A stretch of 64,000 nucleotides of DNA from Shewanella cutis (GCF_022410515.1 NZ_JACSDI010000004.1:124001-188000), one strand, 5' to 3'. Counted from the stretch's first letter, positions 36,984-47,311 are shown. Numbers and translations: made by a program. The notes: a model not told the origin generated them from the sequence alone.

Positions 36984-37284
36984 GCAATTGCATAGTGGTA
37001 GTATATGTAAATAAGCGTATCGCATATTGTTATTTATTTTAAAATAAAGTTTTTAAAATTGTTTTTGGTGATGAGATTAGTTGTTGCTCCTTGTGTTTAT
37101 TATGTTTAATTTTGCTAAGTTTTTCTGATCTAACTCATATTTATTTTAATTTAATATGAGTTAGCTCTTGCGTGAGTTGAAAAGATTTTTTGTTCATGCG
37201 TATGATGCAATAAATGTATCTTTTTGTATCTTTGGCTGCGCGGTCGCAGTGGAGATTATTTATAGCATGACGTATTGACGAGCA
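36984..37284. other. 301-bp AT-rich leader region with a 12-bp inverted repeat
   Basis: A very AT-rich spacer ahead of the 37285 gene. It contains CTAACTCATATT (37130-37141) and AATATGAGTTAG (37153-37164), a perfect 12-bp inverted repeat with an 11-nt AT loop. The left arm overlaps TGATCTAACTCA, also seen upstream of the second frd cytochrome. It has no T run, so it looks more like an operator than a terminator. No other gene is visible. Confidence 0.6.
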
Positions 37285-37704
37285 ATGTTAATTAAATTAG
37301 CCACAAAAAATTATCCAAAAATATCAAAGCGTTTTCTTATCGCTGTGGGTGAGTGGCTGATATTTGGAATATTATGGGTGAGCTTACCCGTGAATATTGC
37401 CGCTGCGTCTGATTCATGTGTTGTTGGAAAAAATAGCTTATCAATGGCTTCTGTGATGGTGTCTCACTGTGAACCTGTTAGCCATCAGTCAGCCGTAATA
37501 GTTGGTGAATATGGCGCTCCCCTTTGGACTGGTTTTAGCCAAACGGATTTTGAAAGCATATTTTGGGGAGCGTCCTTTTTTATTTTTTTTAGTTTTATTT
37601 ATTTAATCTTAACCATATTTATTCGTGGTTATATTACTAATATAGAAAACTATTATTCAGTTTTACTTAATTGGATGAAATCAGTTCAAGCAAGTACATC
37701 CTAG
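37285..37704 (+). CDS. unknown small membrane protein
   Basis: 139 residues. An N-terminal hydrophobic segment (about 19-40, ending in an AAA-S signal-like site) and a second helix (about 92-112, FWGASFFIFFSFIYLILTIF) bracket a 50-residue loop with two Cys, probably periplasmic. The tail is short. I recognise no family. It precedes an outer membrane protein and a lipoprotein metalloprotease on the same strand, so it may be part of that exported set. Its base composition is AT-rich compared with its neighbours and its ribosome binding site is weak. Confidence 0.5.
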   Translation: MLIKLATKNYPKISKRFLIAVGEWLIFGILWVSLPVNIAAASDSCVVGKNSLSMASVMVSHCEPVSHQSAVIVGEYGAPLWTGFSQTDFESIFWGASFFIFFSFIYLILTIFIRGYITNIENYYSVLLNWMKSVQASTS

Positions 37705-37768
37705 TGCTACATAGAGCGAATGCTCACTATCAAAATTTTCCATTAAAAATATAAATCAAGGTTTTATT

Positions 37769-38638
37769 ATGCAACCAACGAATAATCAATATTATTCGTC
37801 GATTTCTCGTCGGCGAAATAAATGGTCAGTGCTTTTCTGCGTGCAGGTGATGCTAGCCAGTTTCTCATTGGTCGGCCAAGCATTGGCCGTCAATGAATTT
37901 GAGTTAGCAACGGATGCACAAGCCGCAAAATGGTCTGGCTACGTTAATGTGGGTTTTACCCGAAACATTTATGACTCAGATAGTTATTACGCCTATCAAG
38001 CCTTTAACATCGATAGCCGGATCGATTACAAGGCAAATTGGGGCAATGTGCTATTTACCCTTGGGGGTGAAAAGCAAACATTACATGGCAAGGAGTCCAG
38101 TTTTTATGACCCTTTGCTGGAGTACCGCACGCCACTGTATGCCTTGACCGATACCATTTCATTGAAAGGTAGTTTGGGTGTGTATCTGCCCGCAGAACGT
38201 GAATCAAAATTGGATCGGTTGCAATATGCACCGCGTATTGCTGGGTACTTATTTTGGAGCCCGCTAGATAACCTAAGTTTTTATTTTTCACCGCGCTATC
38301 GCTACAACGCTTACCAATACAAAACCGCAGGTGAGCGCGTGTTAGTTGAACAGCAACTCGATGGATTAGTCGATGCTTATTGGCAAATTACGGCCAATTG
38401 GTATTTGGATATCAGTGGTCGTTATCGGATTTCCAAAAACTATTACGGTCGCCGACTCGACGATCAATTTACCTTCGCCCAAGAACTCGGTTGGTCGTTT
38501 AAGCCTGATTGGGTGTTGGCTGTTGGTCACAACAATAGTGGTCGTTTCTATAACCCAGAAGTGGGGACATCTCAGGGATTTGAGATTTATGACAAAAAGA
38601 GTTCAACCTTTTATTTGTCAGTTACTAAATATCTATAA
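37769..38638 (+). CDS. probable outer-membrane beta-barrel protein
   Basis: 289 residues with a long N-terminal export signal (hydrophobic 20-38, cut after QALA). The mature part alternates aromatic and polar residues in strand-length blocks (WSGYVNVGFTRNIYD, NLSFYFSPRYRYNAY, WYLDISGRYRISKNYYG, STFYLSVTKYL), typical of a 10-12-stranded porin-like barrel resembling oligogalacturonate-specific (KdgM-like) channels. It lies 22 bp before the metalloprotease gene, so they are probably co-transcribed. Substrate unknown. Confidence 0.72.
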   Translation: MQPTNNQYYSSISRRRNKWSVLFCVQVMLASFSLVGQALAVNEFELATDAQAAKWSGYVNVGFTRNIYDSDSYYAYQAFNIDSRIDYKANWGNVLFTLGGEKQTLHGKESSFYDPLLEYRTPLYALTDTISLKGSLGVYLPAERESKLDRLQYAPRIAGYLFWSPLDNLSFYFSPRYRYNAYQYKTAGERVLVEQQLDGLVDAYWQITANWYLDISGRYRISKNYYGRRLDDQFTFAQELGWSFKPDWVLAVGHNNSGRFYNPEVGTSQGFEIYDKKSSTFYLSVTKYL

Positions 38639-38660
38639 AAACAGTAGTTAAGAGGAATCT

Positions 38661-41600
38661 ATGAAGAAGTCAATGGTATGTCTGGCGATCACCAGCGCAC
38701 TGACCCTTGTGGGGTGTGGTGCTGGCGATGAGCCTTATAAAGAACTCCCGAAAGATGAAAAGCAAGTCACCACTGCCGACATCGATAAAGCCGCTGAGCG
38801 GCAGTATCTCTACATTCGCAGCGTGGGTAAGGCTCCGCGTTATGCCGCTGAGGTGCGAGGTTTTACTCAAGGTGATCCTAAGTTGGTGACCTTGCATAAA
38901 ACTGAGAATGGCATCCAAGTACGTCAAATAGATCGAGATAATATCGGATTAGGCCATGACAGTCGTTATCCTAATGAATATAACCAAGCGCCAGTATTAA
39001 CTATTCCTGGCGAATATATCGACTTTAAATGTACTGAAGATAAATGGCGTGAGTGTATTAACGTGGAGCAAGTTAATACCGATGCTAATTTAACATGGCA
39101 GAATAAACGCTATTTTGTCCCTGATTTTGCCAAAGCCAAAATTGCCGAGTTGGGCATTAATGATATATTTACCTTTGGGGAATGCGTGACTGAAACCGAA
39201 GCGCCCCGTTTAGTCAACTCTAATGGCCAAAAAGGCTATGAGATGGATTTAGCTAAGGGCGTGGTCAACTTTGAAATTGAGCATACCTATCAAGCTTCAC
39301 CAAGTTGCTTTAACCAATTTTACGGTGGCAATCTCGACAACTTATCCTTTACGACCACCGAGTTTATTTCGATTGTGGCGGTGGATCAGTTAGCCAGTAA
39401 AGACTATCAAGCTATACCCTATGCTGAAAACGAAAAGGGTACATTTGGCTTCTTTACCTCCTCCCATACCTATCGTGACGCGACTGACTCTGAGGGTGTT
39501 GACGGGTATGTGCGCACTTACTTGAATCGCTTTAATCCGGCCAAATCGGAACTGACTTATTACCTGAGTAATAATTTCTACGATGCGAAAAATAAACCCT
39601 TTTTGGATGCAGCCATTGAGTCTGTTACGGCAATTAACATTCAAAATAAGTTGTATAAAACCGGATTTCCACAGATAAAACTTGAGCAAGCCCACGATAA
39701 ACGCCATGGCGACCTACGTTATAGCAACATCACTTTATTCGATGAGCCGCTGGATAATGGTCTAGCGGGTTATGGTCCATCTGCGGCAAACCCGCTAACA
39801 GGTGAAATTGTGAGTGCGCGAGTCAATCAATACAGCTCGAATCTAAAACAAGGCGCCGTTCGTTACTATCGCCAAGTGCGTTTAGATTATAACAGAGGCA
39901 AATTGGACGCTAATTCAGTGACATCGTTAACGGGTGAGCCATATGTGTCGAATTTAGACAAGCCTGATGTCAGCCTCGATACTGCGCCTGTTGAGGCGGC
40001 AGCATTTGAGCAACCGACTCAGCAACTCATTGCGGCACCCAAATCGCTGTTATTAACGCCCAAGGATAATAGCTTCGATGCCTTAGCGGATTTTGATGAA
40101 AAAACACAAGCGTTTTGGTCTGAAAACTCAATGATGCATGTGGATACCGTGTTTGCTACAGGGGGGAGTGATCGTGAATTACCTCGCGGCATCAAAGGTC
40201 ATGAAATTGACTGGAAAAAAGCGGAAATGTGGGTTGATGGCAAAGTGGGCGGTAAGTTAGCGGCATTTGAAGATCTGCCCCTAAGTTTGCAAGACTCACT
40301 AACCACAGCCCTAGCTGCACAAGCATTTGCTGGCACCTTGACCCATGAGTTAGGACATACTTTTGGCTTAAGGCATAACTTTGCAGGGAGTCGTGACCAC
40401 GACAATACCTTTAACCAAGCACAACTAGCTGAATTAAAAGCCGCCTTTAGTGATGCAGGTTATCCAGACATTACTGTTAATGCCGAGTTTTCGAGCCAAA
40501 TGGACTACAACGTGAATCGGTTTGCGACCACGTTTGAACCCTATGACTTAGCTGCGTTACGTTTTGGCTATGCCCGTGAAGTAGAAACGAAGACCAATGA
40601 ATTTGTGTCGCTCAAAGCGGAAGATGCTAAGCGTCGTGACGAACTTGCCAAAGGCGTCGTTAACGGTGATACCCGATTTGGCGCGCTTTATAACATCGAG
40701 CAAAACAATAGCCTACGTCAGTATTCTTTCTGTACTGATGAGCACGTCTCCCTTAACAGCAACTGTAATCGTGGAGATGCGGGCAAAAACTTGGATGATA
40801 TTGGTCAGTTTTATATCGAAAAGTACTTCGATAGCTACGAGACTATGAACCTACGCCATAATCGGCAATCTTTGTTTGAAGATCATAGCCTAAGTTACAC
40901 CATCAATCGTAAAGCTCAGTTTGATGAAATACGTCAATTCATTGAAGATGTGAGCTTTTTAGAGCAACTGTTTGGTCTATCTGAAAACTTTTTCGTCGGT
41001 GAGTGTGAACGATTGGCGGCGACTGGAGGCGATGCTTGGTATTGCGCGAATCAGCGGGCGATGAATCAGTCGGCAGATTTCTTCCTTAAGCTAGTGGGAG
41101 AAAATGACGCCACACTGGACGTCACATACAAGCAAGCCGATGGCAGCGTAGCCTTAAGGCAACAGTACAATTTTGCCAAAGTACTTGAGCAATATCGTTT
41201 TAAAAGCGGCGATATGAAGGCGCAATTTGAGCCGGGTGAGGTGATTAGTCAGTTCTCTGATTCTCCAGAAGCCTTGAAAGAGCTGATCATTAAATCGCAA
41301 ATTAATCCTAAATTTCAGGATTTATTAACGGCGGATGTCAGCTTTTCGGGTCGCCTACTCAATGGTATTAAAACACCTGCATCTTCACCTAACCATCCTT
41401 ATGTGAATGAGCGCGACGTGTTGGGTGTGTGGCCAGATAAATTGTTAGCCGTGCGAGCCTTAGTCTCACGTACCACCCCACGTAGCACATCAAGCCGTGG
41501 CTATAAAGCATTGGTTGATTTACCGAATGTGGGTCCGGTGTTCCAAGACATGTTGTGTAAGATGACCATGGGTGAAGGTCCTGGCCTTACTCGTGGTAAT

Positions 41601-42119
41601 ACGCCGCTCTTTACCGAAAGCTGTGGCGTGAGTGGTAAGCTTGATAGCTATCTGCCTTATTACACTGATTTTGCGCAACAAAGTATTGAACCATTACCTA
41701 ATTACGACCGTTCAGTATCACGTTACTTCCAATTTGATACTGTTAACGGCCAACCAAAAGGTAAGAGCAATTTACTGCAGATGATATTACGCCAAGTGGT
41801 GCTTGCATCCGTGGACAGTGATTATCAAGGTGAGCAAAAAGCTAGGGTATGGCGTGAATACGTTGGTATTCGCTTAGCTGGCCCAGCATTGGCGACTCAA
41901 GCAGAAGTGACGGTAAATGGTCGAGTGTATGCAGCGACCGCAGAAAACACTTTAGCGTTGGCATTGATTAACCGAATTAAAGAAATGGAAACCTTTAAGA
42001 CGCAAGCTGGTGAGGCCACGCTTGCCATCAAGTTAAACAATGGCACTGTGGGTGAGATCATTGATAGGCAGCTAAATCGAGATCAGCTAGTGCTCAGTTA
42101 TTTACCTGTGCTTGATTAA
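38661..42119 (+). CDS. large zinc-dependent metalloprotease lipoprotein
   Basis: 1152-residue lipoprotein with lipobox LVGC (C19 acylated). The zincin motif is THELGHTFGLRHNF, i.e. H562-E563-x-x-H566-x-x-G-x-x-H572, and a downstream Met-turn-like SSQMDYNVNRF follows, as in metzincin-related proteases with DUF5117/DUF4953-type domains. A long N-terminal domain precedes the catalytic part. It should sit on the outer membrane. It follows the barrel protein gene; a MITE-like element starts 36 bp after its stop and there is no ordinary terminator between. Substrate unknown. Confidence 0.88.
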   Translation: MKKSMVCLAITSALTLVGCGAGDEPYKELPKDEKQVTTADIDKAAERQYLYIRSVGKAPRYAAEVRGFTQGDPKLVTLHKTENGIQVRQIDRDNIGLGHDSRYPNEYNQAPVLTIPGEYIDFKCTEDKWRECINVEQVNTDANLTWQNKRYFVPDFAKAKIAELGINDIFTFGECVTETEAPRLVNSNGQKGYEMDLAKGVVNFEIEHTYQASPSCFNQFYGGNLDNLSFTTTEFISIVAVDQLASKDYQAIPYAENEKGTFGFFTSSHTYRDATDSEGVDGYVRTYLNRFNPAKSELTYYLSNNFYDAKNKPFLDAAIESVTAINIQNKLYKTGFPQIKLEQAHDKRHGDLRYSNITLFDEPLDNGLAGYGPSAANPLTGEIVSARVNQYSSNLKQGAVRYYRQVRLDYNRGKLDANSVTSLTGEPYVSNLDKPDVSLDTAPVEAAAFEQPTQQLIAAPKSLLLTPKDNSFDALADFDEKTQAFWSENSMMHVDTVFATGGSDRELPRGIKGHEIDWKKAEMWVDGKVGGKLAAFEDLPLSLQDSLTTALAAQAFAGTLTHELGHTFGLRHNFAGSRDHDNTFNQAQLAELKAAFSDAGYPDITVNAEFSSQMDYNVNRFATTFEPYDLAALRFGYAREVETKTNEFVSLKAEDAKRRDELAKGVVNGDTRFGALYNIEQNNSLRQYSFCTDEHVSLNSNCNRGDAGKNLDDIGQFYIEKYFDSYETMNLRHNRQSLFEDHSLSYTINRKAQFDEIRQFIEDVSFLEQLFGLSENFFVGECERLAATGGDAWYCANQRAMNQSADFFLKLVGENDATLDVTYKQADGSVALRQQYNFAKVLEQYRFKSGDMKAQFEPGEVISQFSDSPEALKELIIKSQINPKFQDLLTADVSFSGRLLNGIKTPASSPNHPYVNERDVLGVWPDKLLAVRALVSRTTPRSTSSRGYKALVDLPNVGPVFQDMLCKMTMGEGPGLTRGNTPLFTESCGVSGKLDSYLPYYTDFAQQSIEPLPNYDRSVSRYFQFDTVNGQPKGKSNLLQMILRQVVLASVDSDYQGEQKARVWREYVGIRLAGPALATQAEVTVNGRVYAATAENTLALALINRIKEMETFKTQAGEATLAIKLNNGTVGEIIDRQLNRDQLVLSYLPVLD

Positions 42120-42155
42120 GTCACTTGAATCGAGTGAGCCGCACCCGCGGCTTTA

Positions 42156-42418
42156 TACCAATCGTATTAAATATCTGTTCATTCAGCGGGAGTTAAACGG
42201 GCTTTAGACAAGGCGAAGGCTTGAAGGCATAGTGGTGCTCTGTCGAAAGCCTTAAACGCAGTATAAAGCCCGTTCAACCCCGCCCTTCGGGAGCATCATA
42301 GGCATCTCACTCCCGTGTTACATTGACTTAAAAGGGAATAACCATTTCTTCGTCAATGCGCCTTGGATTGAGATGCCCGTGAGGCTCTGAACTGATTAGA
42401 TATTTAATGTGATTGGTA
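42156..42418. mobile_element. MITE-like element, copy 3 (263 bp, inverted)
   Basis: Same 263-bp element in the opposite orientation to copies 1 and 2, flanked by TTA at 42153-42155 and TTA at 42419-42421. The inner stem is less perfect than in copy 2. It lies between the metalloprotease stop and the rho terminator, where it may act as 3' structure for the protease mRNA. Confidence 0.88.
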
Positions 42419-42449
42419 TTACAATGCATAAGCATTTGTAAAACATAGA

Positions 42450-42480
42450 AAAGGCCGCTCAGTGAGCGGCCTTTACTTTT
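42450..42480 (-). terminator. terminator of rho
   Basis: AAAGGCCGCTC and GAGCGGCCTTT form an 11-bp perfect stem with a 3-nt loop (42450-42474); on the - strand a T-containing tract (TTCTATGTTTT) follows. Confidence 0.85.
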
Positions 42481-42498
42481 AATGCAATCTTGTATGGC

Positions 42499-43764
42499 TT
42501 AAGACTTGGCGCGTTTCATCGCGGTGAAGAATTCATCGTTAGTCTTAGTCATCGCCAGTTTATCAATGAGGAATTCCATTGCACTGACTTCATCCATTGG
42601 ATTGAGGATCTTACGTAGGATCCACATTTTTTGTAGCTCGTCTGGATTTGTCAGCTTCTCTTCACGACGAGTACCGCTGCGGTTAAAGTCAATCGCAGGG
42701 AATACGCGTTTTTCAGCGGCCTTACGTGACAGGTGCAGCTCTTGGTTACCAGTACCTTTAAACTCTTCGTAAATCACTTCGTCCATCTTAGAACCGGTAT
42801 CGACTAACGCTGTTGCGATAATGGTTAAGCTGCCGCCGTTTTCAATGTTACGAGCCGCACCGAAGAAGCGCTTAGGACGATGCAGGGCGTTAGCGTCCAC
42901 ACCACCCGTTAACACTTTGCCCGATGAAGGGATAACAGTGTTGTAAGCACGCGCTAAACGGGTGATCGAGTCCAGTAGAATCACCACGTCTTTTTTGTGT
43001 TCGACTAAACGTTTAGCCTTTTCAATCACCATTTCAGCCACTTGTACGTGACGACTTGCTGGTTCGTCGAAGGTAGATGCAATAACTTCACCTTTAACGA
43101 GGCGTTGCATCTCGGTTACTTCTTCAGGACGTTCATCGATCAGCAGAACCATTAACACCACTTCAGGGTTGTTGTAGGTAATTGACTGGGCGATATTTTG
43201 CAGTAATAACGTCTTACCCGCTTTTGGTGGCGCAACGATCAAACCACGTTGACCCTTACCGATAGGTGAACATAAATCCAGAATACGGGCAGTGATGTCT
43301 TCAGTTGAGCCATTACCACGCTCCATACGCATACGTTCTTCTGCATGGAGTGGAGTTAAGTTTTCAAAGAGGATTTTATTGCGAGAGTTTTCAGGTTTAT
43401 CAAAGTTAACTTCGTTAACTTTTAACAGGGCAAAATAACGTTCACCTTCTTTTGGTGGGCGAATCTTACCAAAAATGGTGTCACCCGTTCGCATGTTAAA
43501 ACGGCGAATTTGGCTTGGTGAGACGTAAATATCATCTGGGCCAGCTAAGTAAGATCCATCTGCACTACGTAAGAAACCGAATCCGTCTTGGAGTATCTCT
43601 AATACGCCGCCACCGAAAATGTCTTCGCCGCTTTTGGCGTGGGCTTTAAGGATGGAGAAAATAATGTCCTGCTTGCGAGCACGGGCCATATTTTCGAGTT
43701 TCATGTTTTCGGCTAGCGAAACTAGGTCGGATATCGGCGTGTCTTTTAATTCAGTTAAGTTCAT
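42499..43764 (-). CDS. rho: transcription termination factor Rho
   Basis: 421-residue hexameric RNA helicase that ends transcripts at rut sites. N-terminal RNA-binding domain ([21 protein letters not shown], then [22 protein letters not shown]); P-loop APPKAGKT; Q-loop and R-loop segments ([20 protein letters not shown]). Length compares with 419 in E. coli. It is divergent in position from trxA only in spacing: both are on the - strand, trxA upstream, 212 bp apart, as in other gammaproteobacteria. Confidence 0.97.
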   Translation of the reverse strand: MNLTELKDTPISDLVSLAENMKLENMARARKQDIIFSILKAHAKSGEDIFGGGVLEILQDGFGFLRSADGSYLAGPDDIYVSPSQIRRFNMRTGDTIFGKIRPPKEGERYFALLKVNEVNFDKPENSRNKILFENLTPLHAEERMRMERGNGSTEDITARILDLCSPIGKGQRGLIVAPPKAGKTLLLQNIAQSITYNNPEVVLMVLLIDERPEEVTEMQRLVKGEVIASTFDEPASRHVQVAEMVIEKAKRLVEHKKDVVILLDSITRLARAYNTVIPSSGKVLTGGVDANALHRPKRFFGAARNIENGGSLTIIATALVDTGSKMDEVIYEEFKGTGNQELHLSRKAAEKRVFPAIDFNRSGTRREEKLTNPDELQKMWILRKILNPMDEVSAMEFLIDKLAMTKTNDEFFTAMKRAKS

Positions 43765-43976
43765 GTTGGGGATCTTGTGTTACGCGACAAAGCTTACCTC
43801 GATCAATCAGTAAAGTTTGTGATTCAGGATAGTGATTGATGAGCGAGAAGTGGTTTAGTTAGAAAGAGTCTGGTTATTAAAGTAGCACTAACAAAGCAGG
43901 GCGTCCAGAAATTTAGGGGGATTCCGGCACAATTTAATTTAAGCTTGTGCCGGACGTCACTCATAGCGACAACAAA

Positions 43977-44303
43977 TTAGATTTGTGCGTCGATAAACTC
44001 TTTTAATTGAGTTTTAGAGAGGGCGCCAACTTTGGTCGCAGCTAACTCGCCGTTTTTGAATAACAGTAGAGTTGGGATACCGCGAACGCCATATTTAGCA
44101 GGAGAAACATTGTTTTGGTCAACGTTTAATTTAGCGATAGTCACGCGACCTGCGTACTCTTCGGCAACGTCGTCAAGGATTGGTGCGATCATTTTGCATG
44201 GACCACACCATTCAGCCCAAAAGTCTACCAATACTGGTAAATCGGCCTTTAACACGTCGTTTTCGAAGCTGTCGTCGCTCAAGTATATAATTTTATCGCT
44301 CAT
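43977..44303 (-). CDS. trxA: thioredoxin 1
   Basis: 108-residue cytoplasmic thioredoxin, reducing protein disulfides with electrons from thioredoxin reductase. The active site is [13 protein letters not shown] and the cis-Pro motif is GIPTLLLF. Length equals that of E. coli TrxA. The frame extends eight codons further, but the ATG at 44303 ([10 protein letters not shown]) follows GGAGA and matches the family start. It is divergent from rhlB, the conserved trxA/rhlB arrangement. Confidence 0.97.
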   Translation of the reverse strand: MSDKIIYLSDDSFENDVLKADLPVLVDFWAEWCGPCKMIAPILDDVAEEYAGRVTIAKLNVDQNNVSPAKYGVRGIPTLLLFKNGELAATKVGALSKTQLKEFIDAQI

Positions 44304-44454
44304 GATGTTCTCCAGTTTGGTTGCCATTGCTGGTTTGTTAATGGCTTACCATGTATATTGGGGCTGAAAAATAGCTTTTCAAGTTACCTTTTACAATGTG
44401 GCTATTTCAAACGATCGAGTATCTTATTGCAACCCCAAATGGTATGCTTGCGCT

Positions 44455-45774
44455 ATGAGCCAAACACATTTATCAAATCAAAAATTTGCCGACCTACCTC
44501 TACATCCTGAGGTAAAACAGGCCCTTGCCGAGAACGGCTTTGAATTTTGTACGCCAATTCAGGCGTTATCATTACCCGTATTACTTCAATCAAAAGATAT
44601 CGCTGGCCAAGCTCAAACGGGCACAGGCAAGACAATGGCGTTTTTGGTTGCCACATTTAACCATTTATTGTCATCCTCCATTCCTGAAGGGCGCCAATTA
44701 AATCAACCTCGTGCCATTATCATGGCACCTACCCGTGAATTAGCGATCCAAATTGCTAAGGATGCGATTTTACTCGCGAAACATACTCACCTAAAGGTGG
44801 GTATTGTTTATGGTGGCGAGAGTTATGATGTTCAACGTAAAGTGCTTGACCAAGGTGTTGATATCTTAATCGGTACTACCGGACGGATTATCGATTATGT
44901 GCGTCAGGGCATTATCAATTTAAATGCGATTCAAGCTGTTGTGTTAGACGAAGCCGATCGTATGTTTGACCTCGGTTTTATCAAGGATATTCGTTTTCTA
45001 TTCCGACGTATGCCTAATGCCGACCAGCGCCTGAACATGTTGTTTTCAGCGACGCTTTCGATGAAAGTGCAAGAGTTGGCCTATGATCATATGAATGATC
45101 CAGTGAAAGTCGAAATCGCGCCTGAAGAAAAAACCTCCAAGAACATCAAAGAAGAAATTTTCTATCCTTCCCAAGAAGATAAGATGCGTTTACTGCTAAC
45201 CTTGATTGAAGAAGATTGGCCTGAGAAAGCCATTGTTTTTTCAAACACCAAGCATAGCTGTGAAAACTTATGGTCTTGGCTTGAGGGTGATGGCCACCGT
45301 GTGGGTCTGCTCACGGGCGATGTACCACAGAAGAAACGTATTCGAATCCTTGAGCAATTCACTCAAGGCCAGTTAGATATTCTGGTCGCGACTGACGTTG
45401 CTGCACGTGGTCTACATATCTCCGATGTTTCCCATGTGTACAATTATGATTTACCTGATGATTGTGAAGATTATGTCCATCGTATCGGTCGTACTGGGCG
45501 CGCGGGTAACAAAGGGGTGTCAGTCAGTTTTGCCTGTGAGGAATACGCACTAAACTTGCCTGCGATTGAAACTTACATCAATCACTCTATTCCTGTGAGT
45601 AATTATGATCGCGATGCGCTGCTCGATGATATTCCATCGCCGGTCAAGATTCACCGTAAACACCCTGCGGGTGCCCGTAATTTACGTGAGCGCTCAGGAG
45701 CGGGTCGTACTCCAGGTGCTCATCGCAGTGGTGGTCGTCCGCCTCGCCATGACAGGACGCGTAGACAGCCGTAA
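44455..45774 (+). CDS. rhlB: DEAD-box RNA helicase RhlB
   Basis: 439-residue ATP-dependent RNA helicase, a degradosome component in E. coli. Q motif [11 protein letters not shown], motif I AQTGTGKT, motif II DEAD ([13 protein letters not shown]), motif III SAT, motif [12 protein letters not shown]. The C-terminal tail is basic ([20 protein letters not shown]), as usual for RNA binding. The frame extends 19 codons upstream; the ATG at 44455 ([14 protein letters not shown]) is the family start. Its stop is immediately followed by the ATG of the next gene. Confidence 0.96.
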   Translation: MSQTHLSNQKFADLPLHPEVKQALAENGFEFCTPIQALSLPVLLQSKDIAGQAQTGTGKTMAFLVATFNHLLSSSIPEGRQLNQPRAIIMAPTRELAIQIAKDAILLAKHTHLKVGIVYGGESYDVQRKVLDQGVDILIGTTGRIIDYVRQGIINLNAIQAVVLDEADRMFDLGFIKDIRFLFRRMPNADQRLNMLFSATLSMKVQELAYDHMNDPVKVEIAPEEKTSKNIKEEIFYPSQEDKMRLLLTLIEEDWPEKAIVFSNTKHSCENLWSWLEGDGHRVGLLTGDVPQKKRIRILEQFTQGQLDILVATDVAARGLHISDVSHVYNYDLPDDCEDYVHRIGRTGRAGNKGVSVSFACEEYALNLPAIETYINHSIPVSNYDRDALLDDIPSPVKIHRKHPAGARNLRERSGAGRTPGAHRSGGRPPRHDRTRRQP

Positions 45775-46701
45775 ATGCCAACACCTGCTTATGCTGCCAT
45801 TACTTTAGGCTCTAACAGTTTTAATATGCTGATCGCTAAGACAAAAGGCGGTCAGCCACATATTATTGCTAAATACAAACGTAAAGTCAGGTTAGCCGAA
45901 GGTATTGGCGAAGATGGTTATTTATCACAGGAAGTGATGCAGCGAGGCTTAGATTGCCTCGCCATGTTTGCCCAAATGTTAGCACTGCATAAAATCCATC
46001 CCAATCATGTTGCTGTGATTGCCACAGCAACACTGCGTACCATCAATAACGCTGACGAGTTTAACCAGAAGGCCATTCCTCTCCTTGGTCACCCAATTGA
46101 GATTATTTCGGGCATGCGTGAAGCTGAACTGATTTATCAGGGGATGGTGGCAACAACCTGTGGTCAAGGTCGACGCTTAGTGATTGATATTGGTGGAGCA
46201 AGCACCGAATTTATTATCGGTGATGGTCATCAAGTCCAATTTAAAACTAGCTTGCCGATGGGCAGTGTGACCTTTAATCGACGCTTCTTTAGCAATGCGC
46301 CGGTGCAAGAACTCGATTTTGATGATGCGAAACAACAAGTGTTGGAAGTGTTAGGAGAGCATAGACAAAGGCTAAAAGATTTAGGATGGCATTGTGTGGT
46401 GGGGGCTTCTGGCGCAGTGCAATCTGTGGTCGAAGTGCTAATGCACCGTAAGCTGTCTGAAATCATCACGTTATCTGTGCTGACACAGCTGAAAGCGGAA
46501 ATTCTTACCGAGGAAGATGCGAGCCTAGAGGGGATTATCGGCTTAAGTGTCGAACGTGCGCCGACATTTGCTGCTGGGGTGGCGATTTTACTCGCGCTCT
46601 TTGAACTCTTAGGAATTGAGCAGTTGACGCTATCAGGTGGTGCATTGCGTGAGGGCGTGTTAGTGATGCTGGCGCAGCGGATTTTAGAAGAAGCGATTTA
46701 A
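45775..46701 (+). CDS. gppA: short Ppx/GppA-family phosphatase
   Basis: 308-residue ASKHA-fold phosphatase of the exopolyphosphatase / pppGpp phosphatase family. Phosphate-binding loops: ITLGSNSFNML at the N terminus and IDIGGASTEFIIG in the middle; GASGAVQSV and SGGALREG complete the site. It has only the two N-terminal domains; the C-terminal HD-like extension of full-length GppA/Ppx (about 500 residues) is missing. The ATG directly follows the rhlB stop, so it is co-transcribed and probably translationally coupled. Substrate: pppGpp or polyphosphate, not settled. Confidence 0.85.
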   Translation: MPTPAYAAITLGSNSFNMLIAKTKGGQPHIIAKYKRKVRLAEGIGEDGYLSQEVMQRGLDCLAMFAQMLALHKIHPNHVAVIATATLRTINNADEFNQKAIPLLGHPIEIISGMREAELIYQGMVATTCGQGRRLVIDIGGASTEFIIGDGHQVQFKTSLPMGSVTFNRRFFSNAPVQELDFDDAKQQVLEVLGEHRQRLKDLGWHCVVGASGAVQSVVEVLMHRKLSEIITLSVLTQLKAEILTEEDASLEGIIGLSVERAPTFAAGVAILLALFELLGIEQLTLSGGALREGVLVMLAQRILEEAI

Positions 46702-46724
46702 CCTCTCATCTATTATTAAAAGAC

Positions 46725-46756
46725 AAAGGCCGCCAAATGAACACTTGGCGGCCTTT
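46725..46756. terminator. bidirectional terminator between gppA and the thioredoxin-like gene
   Basis: AAAGGCCGCCAA (46725-46736) and TTGGCGGCCTTT (46745-46756) form a 12-bp perfect stem with an 8-nt loop. It lies between two convergent genes. Confidence 0.9.
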
Positions 46757-46774
46757 ACTATTTAACGGATTGGA

Positions 46775-47311
46775 TTACTTTAAGATCTCGACTAAATCTT
46801 TTTCGAGCGATACGGTTGGACGCTCAACAATGCGGCCAATTTCTTTACCTTGTTGTTGCACGATAAAGGTGGGGATGCGTTTAAACTCGTATTTTGCCGC
46901 CAGCCCTTCAGGATCTTGCTTGCTGCGATCAACGCCAATATACGTCACTTTGATATTGGGGTTGGCCACTTCTTCGATAATGCGGATAAAACGTGGCGTT
47001 TCGCGATGGCAGTCTGGGCACCAAGTACCAATAATCACCACAATTTCTGTTGGTTCGCTGACTTTTTTCAAAGGTGCTAAGGCATCGGTATCCACTTGAT
47101 AGCTTTTATAGCCTTCAGCAAACTCATTGAGATCTTTTACTAAATGTTGCGCTTCAACTACACCGGTTAAAATCACTTCTTGCTTCTCCTCGCTGCAGGT
47201 GGCAATCAAGCCCTGTTGTTGTTCTTCAAATCCACAGCCGCCATTTGCTAGTACTTGGCAACTAAAAAATAACGCGGTCGTGGCGAGTAATGCTTTAACG
47301 TTATTGTGCAT
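46775..47311 (-). CDS. periplasmic thioredoxin-like protein
   Basis: 178 residues with a signal peptide ending LANGG. The thioredoxin fold carries an active site of GTWCPDCHRE (Cys-Pro-Asp-Cys) and a cis-Pro motif RIPTFIV. The acidic Asp in CxxC suggests a specialised reductase or oxidase rather than general thioredoxin. A conserved-looking extra Cys pair (GGCGF and ATCSEE) lies in the N-terminal segment. It is monocistronic, ending at a shared terminator with gppA. The partner protein is unknown. Confidence 0.82.
   Translation of the reverse strand: MHNNVKALLATTALFFSCQVLANGGCGFEEQQQGLIATCSEEKQEVILTGVVEAQHLVKDLNEFAEGYKSYQVDTDALAPLKKVSEPTEIVVIIGTWCPDCHRETPRFIRIIEEVANPNIKVTYIGVDRSKQDPEGLAAKYEFKRIPTFIVQQQGKEIGRIVERPTVSLEKDLVEILK

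Noticed and set aside
46775..47311. DsbA/DsbE-type cytochrome c maturation protein
   Set aside because: The CPDC active site and lack of nearby ccm genes do not support this; kept as a general thioredoxin-like protein.
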